Assembly: GCA_963377175.1 (NCBI GenBank)
Contig: CAUJNA010001757.1
Span: 544,268-608,267 of the forward strand
DNA from: Effrenium voratum
Taxonomy: Eukaryota; Sar; Dinophyceae; Suessiales; Symbiodiniaceae
Direction of reading: 5' to 3'
Length of the DNA: 64,000 nucleotides
In this document: positions 55,029 through 62,820 of the stretch, piece by piece
Numbering within the stretch: position 1 is the stretch's first letter
Layout of the letters: every line of letters starts with the position of its first letter
Notes under the pieces: generated by a model
Database searches by the model: none
The model's input: the letters and a program-made list of their open reading frames with translations, nothing else
What the model was told of the DNA's origin: nothing
Program-made: the position numbers and the translations under genes

Positions 55029-55730
55029 TTAGATCCGCTTGACGTCTTTGACAGGTCCTTTCTTCACAGACTTGAAGCTCCAGATCGCCCTGATCTCTTT
55101 GAAGGGAATGGTCTTAAAGGCGACAATCGCCCCACCCGATGTGACCCCTGACTGGTACACGGACAATTTCCTCGTTGGCACGTAGATGGCGATGAGGTCA
55201 TCTCCCTCTTTGACGTCATGCAATGCAGTCTTGGTCGAGATGTTCTCGCTGTGCCAAATTGCAAACACTCCGAAGTGTACCGCCAACCTTCGTGCACTGT
55301 CATTGCCACCTGGAACAATGCCCCGCATAATGATGCCTTCCAGGGCTGATGGCTTTGTCACGCTCCGCCCAAGCGATCGGACATGTTCGGGAACAATATG
55401 TATGCTCGAATGCACCATGGTTGCCACCATCCGCTGTGCTCGTGACGAATCCAGTCGTTGTTGTCTTTGGTCCATCCTGCCGCTATGAGACCCGTTATCG
55501 AGCGAATGTCGATTTCTTGGTCGATTCTCGCAGCGAGGATTTGCAAACTCGGCGCTCTCCGATCTTATCTGCCGCTCTTCTTGCACCGATACTGCGGGAA
55601 CACGTCCTCGCGGTCCAGGATGTGGTCGATGTTCACCCATCCTCCACCATTGCAAGGAAATTGGGTTCCCCCTCTTTGCGCCGATTTGATGGCGTAGGAT
55701 CTTCACCAGCGCTTTCGACGCCTGAAACAA
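55029..55730 (-). pseudogene. Tpt1/KptA-like tRNA 2'-phosphotransferase domain in element B
   Basis: Tpt1/KptA enzymes move a 2'-phosphate from RNA to NAD+. The N-terminal hallmark is 'KALVKILRH' (about 55,715-55,689) followed, after a frameshift near 55,656, by 'GGGWVNIDHILDREDVF' (family: LS-x-LLRH ... DGWV-VDxLL). A middle segment in that frame reads 'AARIDQEIDIRSITGLIAAG'. Back in the first frame are 'PSALEGIIMRGIVPGG', 'RRLAVHF' (family: I-x3-GI-PGG ... R-xVHF), 'DDLIAIYVPTRKLSVYQSG' and 'GGAIVAFKTIPFKEIRAIW'. The Arg-His of LRH and the R/HF pair fit catalytic positions; the second His region ('MVHSSIHIV') is uncertain. It lies between the CCHC-like motif and integrase on the same strand. 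Confidence 0.68.
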
Positions 55731-55767
55731 GTCGCCTGGGCTGACATTTGATCCAAATGCCGTGTAC

Positions 55768-56370
55768 TCATTGTACGACTTCCAAGTGCATTCCCTTCGA
55801 CAGTGTCTCGGTCATACATATACATGAGAACCCATATACGCCTTCGCACACTGCCTCATCACCGGGTTGAGGAATCACAAAGGGGTTTGCTCCACCGAAC
55901 GAATCGAGCATGTTGCTGTAGTCCTTCATGCTTCCGTTGGGATTCGTGTGCAAGTCGACTTGACCAACGTGGAGTTCACCTCCTTCTGCCACCTCGGCCA
56001 TCTCAGGGAGATTCACAGCATAGTTGTATTTGCTAAACTCCTCCCTTGGATGAAATTCCGGCTCCCCTCTTTCCGGTGGATTTGATCTTTCTCGAGGTTC
56101 GCTGGACATCGGCTCGTCTTCTTCTCCATCGGGACCTTCCATATCGACGTCTTCATCGGATGAAGGATGTCCTTCTGGATGAAACAGCATCTGTATTTTC
56201 TCACGGGCCAAGTCAGACTCTGTTGCTCTTGTGATATCCTTGCATGTCCCCCCATGGGACTGTTTTCCGCACACGGTGCAAACATTGAGTTCGCCAGAGC
56301 GATCGCACAGATTTTCGAACATCTGCAACAGCTCTGCTCGTCTCGTGGCGATGTCCTCGACCCTTGATTG
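55768..56370 (-). pseudogene. CCHC-like zinc knuckle and acidic region, element B
   Basis: 'RAELLQMFENLCDRSGELNV' leads to 'CTVCGKQSHGGTC' (C-x2-C-x4-H-x3-C, one residue shorter than the canonical gag knuckle). An acidic stretch with 'DEDVDMEGPDGEEDEP' follows, then 'LHTNPNGSMKDYSNMLDSFG' to a stop at 55,768. Gag zinc knuckles bind RNA. The open frame of 187 codons is one of the best preserved in the element and continues into the Tpt1-like domain with one frame change. Confidence 0.55.
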
Positions 56371-57380
56371 TTTGGCTCTTCGGCATGATCGGGTTCACGC
56401 CACGATCAGCCTCGTCCTCATGATCGGACTCGCCTGCCTTTCTTTTCTGGCCTGTGGAACTGGCTTCCTCGAGATCGATGAATGGATTCGTGTATGCCAG
56501 CCTGTCCATGATGTCCCTGACAGTCTTGTTGGGAACCTCCATGTATTTCACAGTGCCAGTTCTCTTCCTGTTGAGGCCCGTCATGTGAGAGGTCATGTTC
56601 TCCCTGACGAACTTCAGGAACGTGGCTTCCAGCATTCGTCGGTATTGGCAAACATTCCCCCACTTTGGCAACTCCTCTCCGAAGTAGGATATGACGTCGA
56701 AGAATCCGAGGACGGTCTCCAGTCCATCTCCCAACTTCTCCCCCTTGTCGGTGGAGAATACTCGGTACGCCTGCTCTTGACCGAGGAACCAACGCATCCA
56801 CGTTTCCGTAGTCGCGCCACACGCGGAATTTTGTTTTCTCTCTTTCGTCCCATCGGAATGAGTGACGATGTACGACAGCTTGTCGACCCACAGTTGCTTC
56901 CCATTGCTACTGCGGAAGTAATCAGCAAAGGCGTCTCGATCGAGCGTGATGCCTCCGATCTGCGACATTTCCTTCGCGAACTTCTTGTCGAACAGCTTCA
57001 CGATCAGGTGAGATACAAAAGCATCCATGTCCCTGCCGAATGTGCTCTCAAGTTCGTTCATGTCACCGAGCAGCAGGCTGCACTCAGCAAAGGATCTCTT
57101 CATGGTGTTGGGTCGCTCAGCCCCCTTGTGCATGGTATTCCGCTCGATCAGCCCGTTCGCGTGGCAGTTGATGCATGTGTTCGCATTGTACAAACTGTTG
57201 GCCGTGGATTGAGCTCCCTCCGCTCGACACTGCGTACAAAGCACGTCGGTAATGTCCTCGAGGCGATACTACTTCGACCGCATGTAATCGTTGCCCTCTT
57301 TGCCAATCGCCTGTCCTTCCCTCCGCTGCTCGTCATGATACATCTTCTGCTTGTTGAAGTGAGCAGTGAAGTCCAGTTTG
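56370..57380 (-). pseudogene. Gag-like region with CxxC...CxxC motif, element B
   Basis: In one frame 'KLDFTAHFNKQKMYHDEQRR', 'NDYMRSK', an in-frame TAG, 'YRLEDITDVLCTQCRAEG' and 'YNANTCINCHANG' form C-x2-C-x17-C-x2-C (about 57,244-57,175), a zinc-ribbon-type site. A long open frame follows: 'FGRDMDAFVSHLIVKLFDKK', 'WVDKLSYIVTHSDG', 'WMRWFLGQEQAYRVFSTDKG', 'RTGTVKYMEVPNKTVRDIMD'. The content is helical and gag-like by position, with no catalytic motif. Confidence 0.5.
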
Positions 57381-57423
57381 TAGTGATAGCGAACGTTACC
57401 CCCAGTTGCTGAGGCACATTGAA

Positions 57424-58300
57424 CTATTCCAGGTCAGTAACTGTCTGTGCATCAAGCGAAAGCACATCCATGATCATCTCGACGATCAGCTTCTTTTGCA
57501 ACACATAGAAGAGCTTGGACTCTCCGGTGCTGCTGTAGTTGCGATCCGTCAATCCAGATACTTGCTTCCAAACGAGGTCGTTGTCGGTGACGATGACACC
57601 CGCGTTCTTGCACAGCTCCATCACCTTCGTTGCGGTCAGCATCAGGTTGCCAGTGCTCTGATGGAATTCTGGGTGATTGTTGATACTCACGAATAATTAC
57701 CCCTCCGCCGCATATGCTTGAGAGTTCGTTCAGAACCTCGAGCAGGCCAGTGTACTCGTAGTTGCTGTCGATCTTCCACTCGTATCCCTGCTTGTAGATG
57801 CAGTCATACAGCGACATCCAAGTATGGACCGAGCAGTTCGCGACTGGTGGTTTCCATCGGCCGCCACCTTTGAGCGTGTTGGTCAGGCCTCTGATGCGAG
57901 CAACAAGTGGGGTTGTTGTACCTGTTCTCATGTCATCAGACGCGAAGTATGACATCTCCGTGACGTTGTCCCACCCATTGTCATGCAGGTGGGATTGGAA
58001 TGTCCTGATGCGCTTCCCAGTCTTCTGCCTCAATGGCCAGTCAAGGATCACGTAGGACTTGGTTGACGTCGCAACATCGCACAATTGCTGGCAAGTGAGT
58101 TCAGTTTCTCCCCCGTCGTCTTCCCTGTTGAGGATCTTCGAAACTCCAGCATTGGCATTGTCGGGATTGTCATGACCGTCAATGAGAGCCGGGCAGCTTT
58201 GCCGAATAAAGACATCCTGTCTTCGCGCAGATGTATGCGTAGAGTTGGAGCCAGGCGAGGTTGGGCTTGTTGAGGTAGGCGGTGATGATGCGGTCAGCTC
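57424..58300 (-). pseudogene. Unassigned upstream domain, element B (two frames)
   Basis: 'CQQLCDVATSTKSYVILDWP', 'RTFQSHLHDNGWDNVTEMSY', 'ARIRGLTNTLKGGGRWKPPV' and 'YEYTGLLEVLNELSSICGGG' read in one frame (58,200-57,700). After a 1-nt shift, 'EFHQSTGNLMLTATKVMELC', 'GVIVTDNDLVWKQVSGLTD' and 'ESKLFYVLQKKLIVEMIMDV' read to TAG at 57,424. The composition is well-folded protein. I recognise no family. Confidence 0.45.
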
Positions 58301-58760
58301 TTCTCCTCTTTGATGAAGGCCCGCTGTTGCTGGACATCCGTGGCTTGGTTGTCCTGAATCACGATGAATGATTCCTGCATCAAGCGATTCGGGGTTTCCT
58401 TCCCCCGATCCTCGCCTCGCGGTGCAACAGACATGGCGCACATATTGATGGCCGGAAGCTTTGATTCCCACGCCTTTGACATGACTGGGAATGCCTTGTT
58501 GAGGTTGTTGAGCTGGGCGTCAGCTTCCCTGAAAATAGCCATGTCGCCACCAATGTACTCCCTTCTCTCCCGATCGTTCCCTCCGAACATCTCTCTGAGC
58601 CTTGCATGCAGGAATAGGACACATCCGATTGCAATGGAAGCAGCCATGAGGGCATCGGGGGTGCTGGGCAAATTTGGATTTTCGCAGCGATCGTCAATTC
58701 CAAGATGTTCTTGGTCGTGCGTCGAGGATCGCGTCTGGCGCGAACGCCACGTATTTGGCG
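58294..58760 (-). pseudogene. Unassigned upstream segment, element B
   Basis: The frame reads 'PSTPDALMAASIAIGCVLFL', 'HARLREMFGGNDRERREYIG', 'LNNLNKAFPVMSKAWESKLP' and 'NRLMQESFIVIQDNQATDV' to a stop at 58,294. It is reached from the preceding frame ('LTLSAKYVAFAPDAILDAR') by one frameshift near 58,720. It includes a modest hydrophobic stretch. Confidence 0.45.
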
Positions 58761-60610
58761 GAAAGGGTGAGCAAGTCTCGGTGCTTCTGCACGCACCCGA
58801 GATTCCTTCTGACATCATCCTTGTCCACGATGCCGTTTACCACAGCGCATACCCTTGCTTTCGGAGCGCAATGGGTCTGAACCCAATACGCGTCCCGAAA
58901 TGTGGTGAATCTCTTCTCGCTCTTCTCCAGCCAAAGTGTTGTTGACGTGCTCTCCGCATGCATTCGCGATGGCCCCTGGCGCTCGTGGAAGTACTGGCGC
59001 ACATCACCAACCGTCTGGTCCTCCTTGACGATGTTGGTGCCAGGCTGCCCGTCGATGTCCTTTGTGAGCGCGGTCATCAACTCCCAAATGTTGACGATGA
59101 CCTTCACGATCTCGGGGTCGATGAAGTGCCTGAGAATGGGTGCAGCCTTCTCCTTCATTGAGTTCTCAGAGGCTACGGCGGCGAGCGTCTGCGTCAGTCT
59201 TCTCCCCTTTCCGCAGAATTCACCCCACTTCATCAAGCACTCCTGCTGGGAGAGGTGGTTCATGATGACCCTCACGAACTGGCTGCACCATGACACTGAG
59301 TGTCCGGCGCCCTTCGGGACTTTTGTGGTCTTCATGGAGAAGTACGCAGATGTAGCGTACAACGCAGGTACACCAGCTTCTGCGATCCATCTCGCTGCAA
59401 CCACCTCCGAGCAGTCTTCGTCGATCCTTGGGAGAGGGCTGCCTACTCGCAGCCCCGCCACATACTTCTCAACCAGTGATGCACAATAGAAAGCCCCGTG
59501 TCTAGACTTCGATGCAGAAACGAACAAGTACTCTTCCGAGTTGATGGAGTCATCCCCAATCTTGAAGATGTACATTTCCGCGATCCAGCGAAGTCGTAGA
59601 CAAAGGAATATGCAAAAGCACCACTGCAGAAATGATCCAATCACACCAGATTTCCCTGATCCAGGTGGGGTGCACGACCACCACCCTTCAACAGGTAGTC
59701 CGGGAGTGATGAGCAACCAACACTCACTGTGTTCCCCTCGACTGATAGCAGAAATGAAGCCGCAGTGGGTACGAGTGGTAGGTGGTGATGTGGAGGTAGA
59801 AGATCTCTCACCTTGCGGTCTCTTCTTCTTCTCAGCGAAACCTTTGAATATACAAGGCGAAGCCAGGTTCACTCCATGATGTTGCGAACATTTGGCTCGA
59901 GCAGCAAAAAGCCGCAGAATAAGATTGACAATTAGTGAAGTGTACAATTGGGTATCCTTGGTTTCCCTACCAGCGCAAGGTCCATGACTGTGGTTGCCAT
60001 TGCACTTCTTAGAAAGGGATTCCCCCAGGTCAAAGTTCCAAGAAATGACACGCCAGGGCTTCCTAATCGGCAGGGGTTTCTTGGCATACCTTTGCTTCAA
60101 GCCGTACCTACACCCGTCAAATGCATGTGATTCGCCGTGCTGGATCTGCTTCTTCAACCTCTCGTCTTTCCAGTACTCGCGGCTTTTGGGAAGCTCAAAG
60201 AGTATGGCGGCTTTCTTGGATTCGGCATGCCGCTTCAGTTGGGAAAACACTTTGAACAACTTCCAAACTTCAAGCTGTTTGTTTTGGATGAGTTTGCTCG
60301 TTGTTGGTCCTCGTGTTATGTTCAATCTTGCCCATGATGATCCTCCCGTGCAGGGTCCGGCAAAAAATAACATGTCACTCGTTTTGGTGATGGCGTGCTT
60401 GGGTAGCTTCTCCCCGTACTGGGATAGCAGGTCATCCTCAAGCGTGATCGTAACAACCTGTACGTGCCAGCGTTGCGCAAGCGCGGTAAACCAGTTGTGC
60501 GACTCGGAACACGCCATGACGACCGTGGCAGTGCCATGAGGGTGACCTCTGTGCCAGTAGCCAAACCAGGTACATAGGCATAGCCAGGCAAGCCAAGTAC
60601 AGTAATTCAC
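58694..60610 (-). CDS. 638-codon open frame spanning end of element A and start of element B
   Basis: This is the longest non-repeat open frame in the window. Its first third is the C-terminal domain of element A (listed separately). About 59,930-59,620 is Ser/Thr/Pro- and Trp-rich, low-quality sequence that may be the element boundary. From about 59,600 it reads 'MYIFKIGDDSINSEEYLFVS', 'HGAFYCASLVEKYVAGLRVG', 'WIAEAGVPALYATSAYFSMK', 'CLMKWGEFCGKGRRLTQTLA' and 'FIDPEIVKVIVNIWELMTAL', the gag-like start of element B. The frame is open without interruption although both neighbours are broken. Confidence 0.5.
   Translation of the reverse strand: MNYCTWLAWLCLCTWFGYWHRGHPHGTATVVMACSESHNWFTALAQRWHVQVVTITLEDDLLSQYGEKLPKHAITKTSDMLFFAGPCTGGSSWARLNITRGPTTSKLIQNKQLEVWKLFKVFSQLKRHAESKKAAILFELPKSREYWKDERLKKQIQHGESHAFDGCRYGLKQRYAKKPLPIRKPWRVISWNFDLGESLSKKCNGNHSHGPCAGRETKDTQLYTSLIVNLILRLFAARAKCSQHHGVNLASPCIFKGFAEKKKRPQGERSSTSTSPPTTRTHCGFISAISRGEHSECWLLITPGLPVEGWWSCTPPGSGKSGVIGSFLQWCFCIFLCLRLRWIAEMYIFKIGDDSINSEEYLFVSASKSRHGAFYCASLVEKYVAGLRVGSPLPRIDEDCSEVVAARWIAEAGVPALYATSAYFSMKTTKVPKGAGHSVSWCSQFVRVIMNHLSQQECLMKWGEFCGKGRRLTQTLAAVASENSMKEKAAPILRHFIDPEIVKVIVNIWELMTALTKDIDGQPGTNIVKEDQTVGDVRQYFHERQGPSRMHAESTSTTLWLEKSEKRFTTFRDAYWVQTHCAPKARVCAVVNGIVDKDDVRRNLGCVQKHRDLLTLSAKYVAFAPDAILDARPRTSWN
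59935..60545 (-). CDS. C-terminal 'GPCTGGS' domain of element A
   Basis: 'VVMACSESHNWFTALAQRWH', 'SDMLFFAGPCTGGSSWARLN', 'EVWKLFKVFSQLKRHAESKK', 'AAILFELPKSREYWKDERLK', 'HAFDGCRYGLKQRYAKKPLP', 'RKPWRVISWNFDL' and 'GPCAGRETKDTQLYTSLIVN'. I associate this Cys/Gly-rich domain with the region after RNase H in dinoflagellate copia polyproteins. Its biochemical role is unknown to me. It is intact in one frame. Confidence 0.65.
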
Positions 60611-61200
60611 AAAACGAAAAGTGATATTTGCGTCGGGACCTGCAGGTTGCGAACGAAGCGATGATTGTCCTGTTCACGGTGGTGTGCATGCATACGACGC
60701 ATCATAGCCTTGAAGCACCGTAGAACACGTGCAGGTAAGGAATTGAGAGGCGTATCCAGGATGTCTTGCTGAATGAAAAGCTGAAAAGAATCGTCCCGCC
60801 CGAAGTGCTGTCTAGGCTGAATAACCTTTGCTGCGGGTGCACCAGGCTGAACAGGATGGAACTGCCATACCGCACGCTCGACGTATTTGTCGATGCGCTC
60901 CCATTGCAAAGCGGGTTCAACACGATCCCCAACTTTCTCCCAGGATCCATCGCGCAGAAACCAAGTGGAACGCAACCACCGTGCGCCAATAGGACATTGT
61001 ACTGAAGGTGGCGGTTGGTACCGCATGAGTTTCGGGGCCTTTGCCACGATGACCGGATCATGCCCTTCGTGTTCATGAAGTCCTTCCTTGGGCGATAGCC
61101 CTTGCCACCAAAGGCATAATCGGTTCCGTCGTGTTCGGAAAAGTGGGTATGCCGTCGATCGAACCAGTGGCCGCCTGCACGGTTCCCTTCTTGGGGTCAA
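60607..61200 (-). pseudogene. Linker between RNase H and C-terminal domain, element A
   Basis: The minus frame includes 'APKLMRYQPPPSVQCPIGAR', 'WFLRDGSWEKVGDRVEPAL', 'QWERIDKYVERAVWQFHPVQ' and 'LPARVLRCFKAMMRRMHAHH'. It overlaps the end of the RNase H frame and precedes the 638-codon frame, so part is linker read in a shifted frame. No motif. Confidence 0.35.
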
Positions 61201-61967
61201 ATGAAGATGTGACCATCTTGAGGGTTTCCGGGTCAGTCAACATTTCCGGCTCGAGCAATCCGATCTGCACACACGCATGTTTCCACTTTCTGGAATCACT
61301 GAACGCTTTAATATAGATGGCGGCAGCCATACGGTCGGTGACCTCATAGGCCAGGTACATGTAGTCCCGCTCAAACATATCATGCATCCATGTGACAGCA
61401 ACACCGTGACTTCGTTCCAGATGCCTCATAGTAGGGTTCTTCCCCGACCGCACAACACTGATCATGGCCTTGTCGTCGTCGAAGAACACAAACTTAGGCT
61501 CTTTCCCCTAAATACGCTCCATTAATCTGAGCGCAGGCATGCCCATAGCTCGCATTGCGACGTCGGCAGCGACCTCAGGAGTGGAATGACTCACACATCC
61601 CTGTCGCTTGCGAAATCTTGTATTGGGACCTTGTAGGTTCATGTGACCGCCAGATGTCGACTGCAAGGAATCGGCGCACCCAGAAAAGTCAGCATCAGCA
61701 TAAACTGCCAAATACATATCTTCGACTGAATCTCCAACCCAGCCGATCATCCTCCAGTGCTCACCTGGTGATGTTCCTCGCCAGACGGTTGACCTGCCTA
61801 AGCAAGTCAAAACGTGCTATCCTAGCACCATATAGTACTTTCATGAGCACACTTGCTGCATGAGGTGCAAGTTGTCCACGAACAGGCTCCGGATGAGCTC
61901 CTTCCGAAGTCCCGCCTGCTTGGCATGATGGAGTTTCATAGCCACTCTGTTTCCACACCAATTGCAT
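61073..61967 (-). pseudogene. RNase H (Ty1/copia type), element A
   Basis: 'SVLMKVLYGARIARFDLLRQ' and 'VNRLARNITR' (about 61,855-61,761) lead into 'WVGDSVEDMYLAVYADADFS' (first Asp in YADADF), 'SLQSTSGGHMNLQGPNTRF' and 'RQGCVSHSTPEVAADVAMRA' (about 61,740-61,530). After a break, 'MFFDDDKAMISVVRSGKNPT' and 'MRHLERSHGVAVTWMHDMF' read to a stop at 61,073. These are the copia RNase H hallmarks (DADFAG, STSGG, SKRQ...STPEAE, EDNQA, RTKHI-like 'HLERSH'). Three frames are involved. Confidence 0.82.
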
Positions 61968-62079
61968 TCGAACGATGGTCCGCTCTGGATCGGAGCCCTC
62001 AACGGGTGATCCTTGGTCTCTTCATGGGGACCAGGTGTGGGAACCTTTTTCAACTCAACGTTGCCTGCTACTCTACTTC

Positions 62080-62820
62080 GAGGTAGCGATGACACAAGAG
62101 CGCGGGAATTGCTCCATGTCGTGCGTCGACCTTGTGGCCGTTGCCGAGAAGCACAGCACCTTTGGACTGATTGCATCCCAGATATAGATCCAGGCCGGTT
62201 TCCGGCTCAATAATGAGCTTCTCACGAAGCAATTCCCAACCCTTTTTGAGGTTGTTCTTTGGACCACAAGAACTAATTGTAGTTCAGGATGGGTATAGAC
62301 AGAAGGCCATTCCTCACCAACCGGCTGAAAACCCATTGCACGCACTGATTCATCGCAGCGCTGTTCCCAAAATGTACCAGCATCAGGATGACCGTACAAA
62401 GCCTTCACCAAACGAACCACAGGTCTTTTGAACTGATTCCATCGTTTTTTTGTCGTCCTCAGGAACGGCTTCGGATGGAAGCTTCTTCGAAAGTTGCAGG
62501 AGAATTCCCCAGATCTTGAAACAATGCCGCGTCTGACGTCTGGATCTTTATCTGGTTCCCAAGCACCACCCCACGACCTTTGTATTTTCTTCGTGGGTCC
62601 TCTTCCGAAAGCTGGGAATGCTTCTCAACTATAATACCATGCGCCCTGGCCATGTGCACTTCTTCGTTCTTCTGTTTTGCCTCGCGAGCAACATCATGGT
62701 ACTCACGGATTACAGATAGATCGAAAACTCCTTGGTCAATGAGACCTTTCCATCCCTTTTTCATGGAGTCCATCGCCCGCCCTGGTGTTGCTACTCATCT
62801 CGGCCCTGCCAACGGGTCGT
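62080..62820 (-). pseudogene. Copia reverse transcriptase lacking both catalytic segments, element A
   Basis: 'VARPVGRAEMSSNTRA' then, shifted, 'MDSMKKGWKGLIDQGVFDLS', 'HMARAHGIIVEKHSQLSEED', 'PRRKYKGRGVVLGNQ' and 'AALFQDLGNSPATFEEAS' (62,773-62,480). Instead of the expected ~50 residues with motif A, it jumps to 'KLPSEAVPEDDKK' and then, shifted, 'RWNQFKRPVVRLVKALYGHP', 'DAGTFWEQRCDESVRAMGF' and 'HPELQLVLVV'. The next expected residues are YVDD, but the sequence goes straight to 'PKNNLKKGWELLREKLIIEP' and 'ETGLDLYLGCNQSKGAVLL' (62,245-62,130). Both catalytic stretches are therefore missing; the enzyme cannot work. Confidence 0.82.

Larger units (their letters stand above)
52053..59600 (-). 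mobile_element. Copia-type element B, truncated in RT
   Basis: Read on the minus strand from right to left: an unassigned gag-like region (59.6-57.4 kb), two cysteine-rich motifs (57.3-56.2 kb), a Tpt1/KptA-like domain (55.7-55.0 kb), acidic and hydrophobic segments (55.0-53.9 kb), integrase (53.7-52.9 kb), a Pro/Thr-rich linker, and the first part of a copia reverse transcriptase, which stops matching near 52.05 kb. Integrase before RT is the copia (Ty1) order. The element is about 7.5 kb without its 3' half, which is long for copia. No LTR is identified. Frameshifts occur between almost all parts. Confidence 0.8.

Noticed and set aside
54260..55042. 260-codon plus-strand frame
   Set aside because: Antisense shadow of the acidic/hydrophobic segment of element B.
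56231..57412. 393-codon plus-strand frame opposite element B
   Set aside because: It is antisense to the gag-like region, which has the cysteine motifs and continues into the Tpt1-like domain; the plus frame has no motif and is a shadow.
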